Virus record (IMG/VR): IMGVR_UViG_3300034375_007836
Span: 1-23,906 of that record
Length of the DNA: 23,906 nt
Source: a virus
Direction: 5' to 3' (one strand)
Shown: positions 6,356 to 15,526 of the stretch, piece by piece
How positions within the stretch are numbered: position 1 is the stretch's first letter
How the letters are laid out: every line of letters begins with the position of its first letter
Position numbers and translations under genes: made by a program
The notes under the pieces: generated by a model
What the model was told of the DNA's origin: nothing
The model's input: the letters and a program-made list of their open reading frames with translations, nothing else
The model's database searches: none

Positions 6356-6583
6356 TTATCTTCTGCTTTCTTCGATTGCTTCAATGATATCTAATAGAAG
6401 ATCTACTGCTTCTTCTCCGTTACGATTCTCATATTCATCATAGAGATAAGCTTTTACCATTCTTTCTTCATGAGTGTATTTATCCCAAGGTTTAGCCATA
6501 CTCTTTAGAACTGAGATAATCAGATCATCGCTCATATTAGAGATTTTTGTTTTCATCTTGTTGATTGCTTCTTGTTTAGTCAT
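6356..6583 (-). CDS. Small acidic protein, first gene of the replication operon
   Basis: A 75-residue acidic helical protein (MTKQEAINKMKTKISNM at its start, Glu-rich end) that I do not recognise. The leader AACGAGGTACAAA lies directly before the ATG at 6581-6583, and 18 bases around the start are identical to those of the membrane protein at 6306. It is first behind the probable leftward promoter, so it should be expressed early. The stop is 49 bases from the next start. Confidence 0.65.
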   Translation of the reverse strand: MTKQEAINKMKTKISNMSDDLIISVLKSMAKPWDKYTHEERMVKAYLYDEYENRNGEEAVDLLLDIIEAIEESRR

Positions 6584-6624
6584 TTTGTACCTCGTTGTTT
6601 TTATATCCTCATTGGATATATTAA

Positions 6625-6653
6625 TATATACTATAGTTTTATATACTATGCAA
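6625..6653 (-). promoter_or_regulatory. Probable leftward promoter of the replication operon
   Basis: Read on the minus strand, TTGCAT (6648-6653) and TATATA (6625-6630) are 17 bases apart, a good fit to a sigma70-type promoter. It sits 41 bases upstream of the first operon gene in a strongly AT-rich divergent region (6600-6700), which makes the exact -10 box uncertain. Confidence 0.5.
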
Positions 6654-6688
6654 ACAAAAAAGTATAATAAAATGCATCTTTTTTCGGT

Positions 6689-6710
6689 TATAATGCTATC
6701 ATCTCGGAGG
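6689..6710 (+). promoter_or_regulatory. Possible rightward -10 box and ribosome binding site
   Basis: TATAAT at 6689-6694 is a perfect -10 hexamer, followed by GGAGG at 6706-6710, seven bases before the ATG at 6718. No clear -35 box is present (the matching position reads AATAAA), so an activator may be needed or the element may be weak. The leader would be only about 15-20 bases long. Confidence 0.45.
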
Positions 6711-6717
6711 TATCGAT

Positions 6718-7242
6718 ATGAGTACGCAATTCAGATTAAAAGAATCGGATCGGTTATGGTTTGGATTCGTGGTTCCAACCATCGCGAAACAGTATCCCGG
6801 TACATGGAAGTCTACTCTAGGAATGGCCATCGATACCGATAATGGGATCGATTATCTGTATCAGTTCAATGGAGAGGAGAAAACTATCTCCGCTCGGCTA
6901 TGGAAAAGTAGACCCATGCAGCATTTTTCGATGAGACATAGAAGAAGCGCATTCCCCGAAAGAGGATTGGAGATCGCTTCGCGCTTAACCTCGATCGAGA
7001 AGGGAGAGCTCATCTCTGATCTAACTATGGAAGGCTTCCTCTATAAAGGAAAGCTCTATATGGGGATTATTGATACCCGATTACTATATACTACGATAGA
7101 AGGGATGGTTCCCTTCCTGAGTGAGTTCTGGGTCCATAATGACTCCCCAGAGGACCTTACTTTTTTTAAGCGCGCGCCTTTTAGCCTGTTCTCTGAGGAT
7201 AGCATCGAGAAGATTATCGAACCGTTACGAAACGGGCCTTAA
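6718..7242 (+). CDS. Solitary rightward gene of unknown function
   Basis: A 174-residue soluble protein read against all its neighbours. Residues about 36-62 (GMAIDTDNGIDYLYQF, then ISARLW) resemble a D..xGIDY..(I/V)A.R pattern that I recall from uncharacterised phage and bacterial proteins, perhaps with a nuclease-like fold; this is unverified. The remainder is mixed alpha/beta with no membrane segment. It has a strong ribosome binding site. Its last 29 bases overlap the end of the holin gene on the other strand with no terminator between, so late leftward transcription would run antisense through it. A lone early gene placed this way could be a regulator or an anti-defence protein. Confidence 0.7.
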   Translation: MSTQFRLKESDRLWFGFVVPTIAKQYPGTWKSTLGMAIDTDNGIDYLYQFNGEEKTISARLWKSRPMQHFSMRHRRSAFPERGLEIASRLTSIEKGELISDLTMEGFLYKGKLYMGIIDTRLLYTTIEGMVPFLSEFWVHNDSPEDLTFFKRAPFSLFSEDSIEKIIEPLRNGP

Positions 7243-7531
7243 TCTCATCTACGATCTTGAAAATATGTTCGATTTTTGTTTCGAGCGTGGTTACCTTGCG
7301 CTCTAGCTCATTAATCTCCGATACCAGTTCTCTCCGAATGGTATCTTCGCGTAGTTGCATATCCGCGATAACTCTATCGTAGCGATCTCGAAGATCTTGT
7401 TCTTTTTGATCTTGCTTCGCTTCTCTATCATCCGCGCGCTTCTGGAGTTCTTTATTTTGCATATAGAGGAAAAGACCGAAGGCTATGTTCGCTCCTCCAT
7501 TTAGCATTAGATGAATTAGATTTTCTTCCAT
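7214..7531 (-). CDS. BhlA/UviB-like holin
   Basis: A 105-residue protein with a short N-terminal membrane segment (residues about 8-24, containing GGANIAFGLFLYM) directly followed by QNKELQKRADDREAK and a long charged coiled coil to the end. This layout is typical of BhlA/UviB-type holin-like proteins, which form lesions in the inner membrane so that the endolysin reaches the cell wall. It starts as TAATG with the amidase stop (one shared base), a classic holin-endolysin pair, although here the holin comes second. The 3' end overlaps the rightward gene by 29 bases. Confidence 0.75.
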   Translation of the reverse strand: MEENLIHLMLNGGANIAFGLFLYMQNKELQKRADDREAKQDQKEQDLRDRYDRVIADMQLREDTIRRELVSEINELERKVTTLETKIEHIFKIVDEIKARFVTVR

Positions 7532-8118
7532 TATATCACCCAGTCAAAGATCCCTACCGCGATCGAATTAGCTATCGATTCGAGATGGGGGAGCGTTAAG
7601 TATTCGCGATGGGTATCGATGAACATAGGTTCGCAGCAGATCGCTACAGGATCGGATACTCCGCGGATCGTGTAATATGCGTTTCTGGTCCAATCATCTG
7701 GATTTGCGGCCTTCGCGAGATATCTCTTAATCTCTGGAAACTTCTCTTGATGACTCTCCATTCGAGCTGCGATCTTCTCCGCGAGATTCTTTCCGTTACT
7801 ACTGAGATGATGATGGAAAAAACTAGCATAATCTCCATTCCCAGCGTTGAGATGCAGGGAGAGATATACTTGAGGCCCTTCGAACTGGGAAGCGATATCG
7901 TTTACTCTACGATGCCTATCTCGATATTCTCCATCCGATACAGAGAATACAGTAGCCCCAAGATCCAGAAGCTTCTCCTCCAATAGGAGAGATAGATATC
8001 CCGTATACATAGCTTCGCGGCCCATACCGAAGGCTGGAGCTGGTGTAACACTCGCTCCGCGATCCATGGGCTTCGAAGGCTTTCCGCAGTGTTGTCTATC
8101 TAAATATACAATGACCAT
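7531..8118 (-). CDS. N-acetylmuramoyl-L-alanine amidase (Amidase_3 type), endolysin
   Basis: A 195-residue zinc amidase that cuts the bond between muramic acid and the stem peptide of peptidoglycan. The expected ligands are visible: His 10 in YLDRQHCG, Glu 35 in GMGREAMYTG, His 89 in YLSLHLNAG and the catalytic Glu 163 in CCEPMFID. It is a bare catalytic domain with no cell-wall-binding repeat and no signal peptide, so it depends on the holin for release. The usual DPGHGG is DRQHCG here, a mild divergence. A ribosome binding site AGGA lies 7 bases before the ATG, just past a hairpin at 8132-8153. Confidence 0.88.
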   Translation of the reverse strand: MVIVYLDRQHCGKPSKPMDRGASVTPAPAFGMGREAMYTGYLSLLLEEKLLDLGATVFSVSDGEYRDRHRRVNDIASQFEGPQVYLSLHLNAGNGDYASFFHHHLSSNGKNLAEKIAARMESHQEKFPEIKRYLAKAANPDDWTRNAYYTIRGVSDPVAICCEPMFIDTHREYLTLPHLESIANSIAVGIFDWVI

Positions 8119-8131
8119 GATATTATCCTAT

Positions 8132-8153
8132 CCGATATTTTTTTGAATATCGG
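8132..8153 (-). promoter_or_regulatory. Hairpin between the tail and lysis genes
   Basis: CCGATATT (8132-8139) and AATATCGG (8146-8153) form a perfect 8-bp stem with a 6-base loop, just upstream of the amidase ribosome binding site. On the minus strand no T-run follows, so it is not a standard terminator. It could partly block read-through, protect an RNA end or tune amidase translation. Confidence 0.45.
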
Positions 8154-8159
8154 CAAATT

Positions 8160-9854
8160 CTAATCTCTGAGATTTACGAGAGGATTATCTTCGAGCTGAA
8201 GAATGAATCTCCATCGGTTGTTTGACCATGATTTACTCATAATCTGACATTTGTGATTATCATATCCGATTCTTTCCGAAGTGAGAGAAACAATATCTCC
8301 GAGATCCAGATATCCATACTTCGGGGCAGCTGAGATCTCTATCGCGTATGCTGGGAGAGCGTGGTAACGAATCTTATCTCTCGCGATTCGAACCGCGGTA
8401 TCCAGATCCCATACGAATGGAGCCTCGATAATCAGTTCACGAAGGCCATACCGGGAGAAGGAGATCTCCGCGAGCGCATCCGTATAAGTTAACCCGATCT
8501 CCTCAGTAGCATCGGGATCGATGATTACCTTCGAGCGATAGTTCCCTTGATTACCTTCGTATCCGAAGCGAACCGTTATCTTATTGTATATCTCCTGTTC
8601 GAGCGGACTTAATGGAGAGATGATTTGGAGCTCTCCCGAATCATAGAGATAATGAGTAGGTTCGATGGTTTGGGAGTACATATACAGATCTAACGTAGGC
8701 TTAATCCCCTTCGATCCATTCGTTATCTCGATGGGGAGAAGCTCCCAGATATTACTCTGAATCCAATCAAGAGCGGATACTTCTATATCGTTTACATACC
8801 CAGAGAACTTGTAACGATTGAGAACTCCTTCGAGGCCTCTCCACGCTCCGAGATCATAATCTAACCCCGATAACTGGAGAACGAATAGAGAGAGATCTAC
8901 TGCGGACTTGAGAGAACCATTCGAGAAGGGATTCGGATGCGCTCCATCAGATTCTCCCCATGAAGCATAATAACCGAAGGAGAGCTCCGGTGAGGAAAGC
9001 TGGAAGCTATTATCTTCGAGATTCGTTCCCTCTGGAGTTCCTACTCCTGTAACGTAATAAGGGACATAAGAGAGAGTTTTACCACGAGAATCTACCAGAG
9101 ATCTCACGCGGTTAACCATATTACCTCCGTTACCATCATATACTCGAACCTTCCCTCCGATTACTTCGTGATAGGCTACAAGGAAGTACTGGGTGAGGAG
9201 AGTTGGAGTTCCTCCAGCTTGATAGGCTGGAGAAGTTGGTATCTGGTTCTCTGTAGTGAGATTCCCATCGGAACTCTCCAGAGTAGCGATCCCTAGATCC
9301 CCGAATACGAATGGAACGACCTTTCCCTTAGATTGTTCGATAATCCCGATAGAGAACTCCTCCTCTCTAATGATATGATGAGTTCCTACTAGCTTAATAT
9401 TCCGAATATTCGTACTATTCTCGATGGAGAAGGAGATAGTTCCTAACTGAGCTGCTGGGTCTCCGAAGATGGCATCCAATACGCGGCCCTTAAATATCCC
9501 GATTCGATCTTGGATGGTGAAGCTCGTTTTCCCTTCGAATACGATAACCATCGAGAGCTCACAGGAAGCATCGTTAAGAGTTCTTCCTCGCTTCCATTCT
9601 CGAATCCAGTCTACTTCTTCGAATACCAGCTCCATTGAGATAGTATTCGCTTCGAGATCTACTCCTACCCTCTGAGATTGGAGATTGACATCGGGATCCG
9701 ATAAGCCTCCGCGATATGGGATAATCTGATTCTCCGCGATATCTTCGATCTGTATCGGGATAGTAGAGAATCGATATGGAGTTCCATAATAATCGATCTC
9801 CAATAGGAAGCAGATATCCCCTTGGAGAATCTCACTGCGCTTTATCGAATCCAT
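8160..9854 (-). CDS. Tail tip/hub-like structural protein
   Basis: A 564-residue beta-rich protein placed directly after the large tail protein and before lysis genes, where siphophages carry tail-tip or hub proteins. The N-terminal 170 residues read like a tail-hub domain (GDICFLLEIDYYGTPYRF, then VDWIREWKRG). The C terminus has a stretch reminiscent of hub or tail-associated proteins (YLDLGDIVSLTSERIGYDN, near residues 520-538). I see no lysozyme or peptidase motif. It probably sits at the tail tip and helps contact the cell. The start shares TAATG with the previous stop. The exact family is uncertain. Confidence 0.7.
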   Translation of the reverse strand: MDSIKRSEILQGDICFLLEIDYYGTPYRFSTIPIQIEDIAENQIIPYRGGLSDPDVNLQSQRVGVDLEANTISMELVFEEVDWIREWKRGRTLNDASCELSMVIVFEGKTSFTIQDRIGIFKGRVLDAIFGDPAAQLGTISFSIENSTNIRNIKLVGTHHIIREEEFSIGIIEQSKGKVVPFVFGDLGIATLESSDGNLTTENQIPTSPAYQAGGTPTLLTQYFLVAYHEVIGGKVRVYDGNGGNMVNRVRSLVDSRGKTLSYVPYYVTGVGTPEGTNLEDNSFQLSSPELSFGYYASWGESDGAHPNPFSNGSLKSAVDLSLFVLQLSGLDYDLGAWRGLEGVLNRYKFSGYVNDIEVSALDWIQSNIWELLPIEITNGSKGIKPTLDLYMYSQTIEPTHYLYDSGELQIISPLSPLEQEIYNKITVRFGYEGNQGNYRSKVIIDPDATEEIGLTYTDALAEISFSRYGLRELIIEAPFVWDLDTAVRIARDKIRYHALPAYAIEISAAPKYGYLDLGDIVSLTSERIGYDNHKCQIMSKSWSNNRWRFILQLEDNPLVNLRD

Positions 9855-12800
9855 TACTCAATCTCCTCTAAGTTCATCGTAGAGACTCGGAATAACTCGT
9901 TCTCTAGTTCTTCACCAAGTACGGACTCGATAGAGATCGCTCCGGTAGTTCTACAGAGAAGATGATCATATAATCGATTCTGGAGCTGTTCATCGGTTCC
10001 CTTCTTCAGGAGAGGAAGGTATACGATGGGTTGTCTATTCTGGAGATATCGAACTATCCCTTGCATGAGGAATGGGGCATCTCCATAGTTAGCTACGGGG
10101 AGCGCTCCGCTAGTGCTACTCATTTGCCAGTAATCTGGAGCTCTCTCATATAATCGAGTAGTATCGATGGGTTCGGTCCATGCGATCGATACAGTTCTAC
10201 GGCCTTCGCTCATCTTACGAGAGAAGAACATCCCATCCAAGGTATTCTCGGTTTGGATATTCGGTTCGTATGAGATAACGCGGCCTCTCTGGTATTGAGG
10301 AGCTGGGAACGCGATCGAACCCATAAGCATCGATCCAATCTGGAAGTATCCTTCGAGAGTAGCTTGGGGAGGAATGGAGATCGCGAGAGCTCTGGTTCCC
10401 AAGTTGACTCCATCGAGCCTCGCCTTAGTGAATGTCATACTCGGAGGTATTAACTCAATCTTTCCAGTAGCTGGAATGGTAGCAGGATCCGTTAGCTTAG
10501 TGTCATATACCAGAACCGCTTGCTTAGAGTCCGTATTATCTCCCCAGATGCCTTCGCTATTCTGTACGATCTTAACCATTACTTCCGTATCTTCTCCTAC
10601 GGATAACTTCGCTCTCCATCCTACTACTTCCCCATAATGGAGATAGAAGTCATTCGCTACCCCATTCGGTACGATCGTAGCCCCTCGGAGCGTATAGTCC
10701 CCTACGAAGTCTCCAGCAGTATCGATGGAAGCAAGAATATCCCATGCGCTCCCATTCCATGATAGGAGATCGAACTTCTGGAAGTTGATATTCCCCAAGT
10801 ACAGACCGAGAACATCCGATAACCCCATCGATTTAACCGCGCTCCCTACGTTCTCATCCATAAGGAGAGGTATTCTATTCGTGGCAGTGTCATCCTGAGA
10901 TCTCCACGTAATCCGAGGAGATAGAGAGATTTGATGGAAGATATTATCGATAGGATAATCGTATCGAGCTTCGATTTTGTAGATATCTTCCCCACGAGCT
11001 GGTGAATCCTTCGCGGTTATATTGAGGCCTCCATCGAGATAGATATATTCCCCATAGTTCGGATATAGAGCTCCTCGAAGGGAGGTATCGAATAATCCAG
11101 CCTGTTCTCCGCTCGATATTGAGACTTCTTGCCAGTGAGAGATATACTGGGTAACCCCGGAGAAAGCTCTATGGCCCCATTCGATACGGTTCCCCAGTCC
11201 CGTAGCGATCTTCGCGATGCTGGAGATCGATTCGAGGTTCCACTTCTTAGCGCTTCCGAGATCTGCGGTTCGATAATAGATCTTCGCGTTCGTATCGTTC
11301 CACACGATAACGATCTCTGTAGATACTGTCATATCATGAGAGATGGTAGCCTTAATCCCAGAGTTATCTCGTACTTGTATCGTAGTCTCAGAGAATCGAA
11401 GGATTAACTCCGCGCTATTCGTTGAGAGATCATCTTGGGATACTCTTAATCCAATATAATCGGATGCTACGCTAGTATTCTGATCTACTTGGAGCCTTAA
11501 TCGGATAACCTGTCCTTCAGTGAAGTAATTACCTGAATGAGTGTATCGGTATTCGCGAATATTACCACTTGTATCTAGCTTGAGGCCTTCGCTATCGAGC
11601 TGCTGAGTTCCTGCTCCTGTAGTTGTATACTGAGAGGAAGTAGCTGGAAGCATTACTGGAATATAGGTAGAATCCCATCTCATATACTGAGATCTTGATG
11701 GCTGCTCTAATCGCTTCGGATAGTTGAAGGTAGAGAACCCGGAAAGCGCGAGATACCATACTGAGTTCGTATTATGAGCGAAGATCTTCGCTCTCCCTTC
11801 GTGTACGCATGCGGAAAGCGCAGTTAATCGATCTAAGTTCGAACCATAATCGGAGATAACCGCATCTTCGATTACTCCTCCCCCAGAAGTAGCGCGCTCC
11901 CAGCTATCTCCGAGATCATCCGAGTAGAACATAAGTAACCGGCCATCCGCGTGTTCTTGAGCTACTACGTAGATTTTCCCATCTTTATAGAATGAACATA
12001 CATTCCCTTCGGAGAGAATCCCCGATACGATCTTCCCATAGTTAAGCGAGGATTCGATAGTCTCCTCTCGGATATCTCTCCAATCGTTGGAAGTAGCTCG
12101 GATCCCAGCATTCGGTATTTTGGTCCATTTGAGATCCGCGTTCGAATCTACCCAAGCTAAACCGATTGAAGCATCCGGGAGAGCGATCGGGGATGGTTCA
12201 TGGAAGTCACCTTCGGAGATCTGAGATCTTTTATCCTGAAGCTGGAAGGAGCTCCCACCATCGCGAGATACGTACTGATAAACGGAGTTTCGATTACTGG
12301 TAACCGCTTCGATGAATAAAACCACACTAGAATCGATATTCACCATTCGCATTTTTTGAGGATCTGCATCTGAAGTATCAATCGAAGTTCTTAATCCTCG
12401 GTTCGAGATGCGCTTCCACGTATCCCCATTATCGACACTGCGCTCGATGATGATATTTACATCTCCTTGGGTTACGTACTGGAAGAAGGCCACCAAGAGA
12501 GCTCCATCCTGCGTTCGAGTTATACAAGGGAGGCCTCGCGTAGTGAATATTCCGCTCTGGGTTACGAATGTTTTAACCAGAGTAATCGAACCATTCTTCT
12601 CCTGTCTATGGAGTTGAATGGAGTATGTAGTACCCAAGCGAACTCGCTCCGATACTACCCATAAGCGACCTTCGGGATCCGATACACAATCAGAATAAAA
12701 GTAGACTCCGGTAGTAGAGCTCGCGCTATACTTCCAGTATCCAGATTCGGTTATGATATTATTCGCATCCTGTCCTAGATCGATCGAATCCTCTCCTCTC

Positions 12801-13036
12801 CATACGAACTGAGCTTCTCCGGGGATCCCTCCTTCGATGGTTTCCACTTCGATATTCTCACCCTGAGAACCGATAGCACCCAATACGAGGCCCGTACCGA
12901 TATTCTGCGCTTCAGGGATACCGCTTCGAGAGTTCGCTTGGGTGAAGTTCGATTGAGCATCCCATAACGCGCTCTTTTTAATTCCGATATACGGGATAAG
13001 AATCCCTCTCATATTATCCGGTGTAATATTTGACAT
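9854..13036 (-). CDS. Large tail protein with sialidase-type Asp boxes and lectin-like region
   Basis: The frame is open from 13102, but the ATG at 13034-13036 is the start: GAGGA lies 7 bases upstream and it follows the tape measure stop directly, giving 1060 residues. Three Asp boxes are visible (SVDNGDTW at 200-207, SRDGGSSF at 257-264, SDDLGDSW at 372-379), so residues about 100-440 probably fold as a BNR beta-propeller as in sialidases and glycan-binding proteins. Residues about 500-640 look like a concanavalin/LamG-type beta sandwich. The C-terminal 400 residues resemble a phage tail structural domain (MFFSRKMSEGRRTVSIAW segment). It is likely the receptor-binding part of the tail, recognising or cutting surface glycans. 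Whether sialidase catalytic residues are present cannot be told by eye. Confidence 0.75.
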   Translation of the reverse strand: MSNITPDNMRGILIPYIGIKKSALWDAQSNFTQANSRSGIPEAQNIGTGLVLGAIGSQGENIEVETIEGGIPGEAQFVWRGEDSIDLGQDANNIITESGYWKYSASSTTGVYFYSDCVSDPEGRLWVVSERVRLGTTYSIQLHRQEKNGSITLVKTFVTQSGIFTTRGLPCITRTQDGALLVAFFQYVTQGDVNIIIERSVDNGDTWKRISNRGLRTSIDTSDADPQKMRMVNIDSSVVLFIEAVTSNRNSVYQYVSRDGGSSFQLQDKRSQISEGDFHEPSPIALPDASIGLAWVDSNADLKWTKIPNAGIRATSNDWRDIREETIESSLNYGKIVSGILSEGNVCSFYKDGKIYVVAQEHADGRLLMFYSDDLGDSWERATSGGGVIEDAVISDYGSNLDRLTALSACVHEGRAKIFAHNTNSVWYLALSGFSTFNYPKRLEQPSRSQYMRWDSTYIPVMLPATSSQYTTTGAGTQQLDSEGLKLDTSGNIREYRYTHSGNYFTEGQVIRLRLQVDQNTSVASDYIGLRVSQDDLSTNSAELILRFSETTIQVRDNSGIKATISHDMTVSTEIVIVWNDTNAKIYYRTADLGSAKKWNLESISSIAKIATGLGNRIEWGHRAFSGVTQYISHWQEVSISSGEQAGLFDTSLRGALYPNYGEYIYLDGGLNITAKDSPARGEDIYKIEARYDYPIDNIFHQISLSPRITWRSQDDTATNRIPLLMDENVGSAVKSMGLSDVLGLYLGNINFQKFDLLSWNGSAWDILASIDTAGDFVGDYTLRGATIVPNGVANDFYLHYGEVVGWRAKLSVGEDTEVMVKIVQNSEGIWGDNTDSKQAVLVYDTKLTDPATIPATGKIELIPPSMTFTKARLDGVNLGTRALAISIPPQATLEGYFQIGSMLMGSIAFPAPQYQRGRVISYEPNIQTENTLDGMFFSRKMSEGRRTVSIAWTEPIDTTRLYERAPDYWQMSSTSGALPVANYGDAPFLMQGIVRYLQNRQPIVYLPLLKKGTDEQLQNRLYDHLLCRTTGAISIESVLGEELENELFRVSTMNLEEIE

Positions 13037-13037
13037 C

Positions 13038-15053
13038 TTAATATCCTCTGATTCCTTGGAGTTTAGGAGATGAGATTCCGAGATCCTTCGCGAATCTTCC
13101 AAAGTGTTTAAAAGGTTGGATTACTACGACTGGAGAACCATTCGCTCCTCCCCTCTGGAGATTACGAACTCCCTGTTCTCCTCCGATTCTTCTTACTGTA
13201 GCTCTATCCAGAACCGCTTCCCCTTTCAATAATCGAGCGGTAGATTCATCCTGAGCGAGTCCCCCCATGTGGAAGCTAGGCATCTGTTGAGACATTACTA
13301 CACCCATCTGAGCGGCCCCGATACCAGTAGCTAAACCGGCCTGAATTAAGTTAAAAGGAGGAGGTAGTTTCATAGCTGCAGCGATGGCCTCTGCGGTTTG
13401 CATCGCTACTTCAGCTAACGACATCCCCTTCTGGAATACGAATAACGCGCGGAGCTGCTTCTTCTTCTTTTCGTATGCTTCGCGCTCGATATCGCTCATC
13501 TTCTCTAGTTCTTCTCGCTTCTGATCGTTCATATCGATTTCTAGCTGAGAGTTATTAATCAGATTCTGAGAAAGCTCATTCGCTACCGCTCCGAACTCTA
13601 GCATGGATTCGAGATTAGTTATAGCAGCTTCTTGTCGTAACTTCTGAAGCTCCTCCTCCTTCTCTTTCTCCTCATCTAGGTTTTCCATTTTCTGATCGTG
13701 CCTTAAAGTCTCGATAACCATCGCGGCCTCGGCTTCTCTACCAGTAGCGATTCCCAATAGCTCAATATCTGCGATCTGATCCTCGATTCGCTCCCTAGCT
13801 GCCATCGCTTTACGCCCTTCTTCATCGATGAAGGCTTCCGCGAGTGCTTTATCCATGCTTTTTTGGAGTTCGTATTCTTTTATCTCATCATCTCCCATTT
13901 CGAGAGCTTCTTCTAAGAGCTTATTGTATAACTCTCTCGCTCTGGCAGCGCGTTCCTCTAAAGCGGCTTTTAATGCGCTCTGATTCGCGGCTTCCTCGGT
14001 TGCCTCCGCAAGTTCATATTCAAGCGTTACCATTTCAGTAGCAATTTTTACAGATTCTTCCTGTGCTTTCTGGATAGCTTGGATTTCGATATTTCTCTGC
14101 TTTGCTTCTTCAGTAAGTTGATTCTGTAACTGGAATAAAGCTGCTAAAACTTTCGGTTTCTTCTGTTGTAGATTTAAACCATCATCGATGGCAGTATTCT
14201 GTAATTGTAGAAGTCTTAATCTTTCGATCTCATCATCTGATAGAGGAACATCTCCGAGCTTCGTATAGTTTCCTATCAGAGCCTTAACCATCTTAATGTT
14301 ATCTTCGGTTTGAGAAGCTGCTTGCTTTGCGTAATCAATATTAGCAACAAAAGCAACCTGAGCAGCCTCTCCTGCTTTCTCCAGATCGTATTCATACTGG
14401 GTAATCTGACCTGTAAGAAGCTCATAATCCCTCTGGAGTTCTCGAAGCTTCGATCCAGCATCTACAAGGTTATCCTCTTGTTCTTTTTGAGAAGCAGCGA
14501 GAGCATCCTGAGCGCTCTTTAGCTCCATCATTAACTGTCTGGTTTTCTCAAGTGCCTGTTGATGAGATACGTATCCCAGAGTTAAGGCCCCAAGAGCAAC
14601 ACCGGCAGCGAGCAATGCTGGGCTTAAGTTCATTACGGTAGTAACTACACCTTCAGCCATTGCGAAGAAGTCTGCTAGGCCTCCAGCGGCCTCGGCTAGT
14701 TCTGGATTAACGAACTCAAGAGCCATACCAACGGAAGCGAACCCCTGATCGACATCCCCAGCAGTATCCGCTACTTCTTCTAAGCGTTCCTCGGCATCTC
14801 TTGCGCTTTCCTCTAGCTCATCGAAGTCATCAGCGGCATCATCAGCGGCCTCTCCAGCTCGTTCTGCTGCTCTCCTAGATGCTTCCGCGCTCTGTCTAGC
14901 GGCTTTCTCCGCTTGCTTCAATTGCCTATCGAGAGCAGCCACCATCTTCTTGGCTTCTGCTTCGGTTACATTAGGCATCTGTTTCAGCTTATGGATAAGA
15001 TCCTTCAGATCCGCTTTATACGAGATATTAATCGATCTATTTTCTTGTGACAT
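13038..15053 (-). CDS. Tail tape measure protein
   Basis: A 671-residue protein dominated by helices and coiled coils. Residues 30-100 are an Ala/Arg/Glu/Asp heptad region, residues about 125-162 form a hydrophobic stretch (ALLAAGVALGALTLGYV), and a long coiled coil runs to about residue 550. The C-terminal part has a second hydrophobic segment and the end typical of tape measures (GEAVLDRATVRRIGGEQGV). It sets tail length and is ejected into the host. At about 1.5 angstrom per residue it predicts a tail near 100 nm. It follows the frameshifted chaperone and gp10-like genes, and its start shares TAATG with the latter's stop. Confidence 0.9.
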   Translation of the reverse strand: MSQENRSINISYKADLKDLIHKLKQMPNVTEAEAKKMVAALDRQLKQAEKAARQSAEASRRAAERAGEAADDAADDFDELEESARDAEERLEEVADTAGDVDQGFASVGMALEFVNPELAEAAGGLADFFAMAEGVVTTVMNLSPALLAAGVALGALTLGYVSHQQALEKTRQLMMELKSAQDALAASQKEQEDNLVDAGSKLRELQRDYELLTGQITQYEYDLEKAGEAAQVAFVANIDYAKQAASQTEDNIKMVKALIGNYTKLGDVPLSDDEIERLRLLQLQNTAIDDGLNLQQKKPKVLAALFQLQNQLTEEAKQRNIEIQAIQKAQEESVKIATEMVTLEYELAEATEEAANQSALKAALEERAARARELYNKLLEEALEMGDDEIKEYELQKSMDKALAEAFIDEEGRKAMAARERIEDQIADIELLGIATGREAEAAMVIETLRHDQKMENLDEEKEKEEELQKLRQEAAITNLESMLEFGAVANELSQNLINNSQLEIDMNDQKREELEKMSDIEREAYEKKKKQLRALFVFQKGMSLAEVAMQTAEAIAAAMKLPPPFNLIQAGLATGIGAAQMGVVMSQQMPSFHMGGLAQDESTARLLKGEAVLDRATVRRIGGEQGVRNLQRGGANGSPVVVIQPFKHFGRFAKDLGISSPKLQGIRGY

Positions 15054-15526
15054 TAGATTCTCCGCATCAGATCATCTGCTAGAGCGGAGATTACCTTCTT
15101 CGCTTCTTTATTCTGTGGTTTGACCATTAGCTCCTGAGCTACCCTCTTACCAGTGGGCTGGATGATCTCCCTCCCTTGATGATTCATGGGATCCGCTCCG
15201 AACTTAATAGCCCATGAGTAACGAGCGGTATTACGGAGGAAACCTTCGAATCCCCCATCGGGAGTAATGCGATATCCACGCTCGAACTTTTTCCAAGAGT
15301 TTTTCGAGGTTTTCTTAAAGAAGATTATCTTCCCATTACTATCGGTTTTAATCTCTGGTTGTCGTACTGGCCAGTCCTTCTTCGCTTCTCGCTCAATCTT
15401 CTCTAAAGTCTCATCGATGATAGATCGCGCATTCGGAGCTACCTTATCGATGAAACCTGTGAAAAACTCCTGAAGATCTGTATCTATTGATACTCCAGCA
15501 TTACCCGAATTAATATTTGTGCTCAT
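15053..15526 (-). CDS. Tail completion protein, HK97 gp10-like
   Basis: A 157-residue protein between the tail chaperone and the tape measure. The segment RYSWAIKFGADPM near residues 102-114, preceded by FFKKTSKNSWKKFERGY, resembles HK97 gp10-like proteins that act at the head-tail joint or tail end. In most siphophages such genes precede the tail tube gene, so the position here is unusual and the assignment is tentative. Its ATG at 15524-15526 overlaps the stop of the frameshifted chaperone as ATGA, which supports the frameshift reading frame as real. Confidence 0.6.
   Translation of the reverse strand: MSTNINSGNAGVSIDTDLQEFFTGFIDKVAPNARSIIDETLEKIEREAKKDWPVRQPEIKTDSNGKIIFFKKTSKNSWKKFERGYRITPDGGFEGFLRNTARYSWAIKFGADPMNHQGREIIQPTGKRVAQELMVKPQNKEAKKVISALADDLMRRI

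Noticed and set aside
12408-12664. Open frames on the plus strand inside the large tail gene, and similar ones elsewhere
   Set aside because: They lie fully within strongly supported genes, lack ribosome binding sites and have no recognisable protein features.
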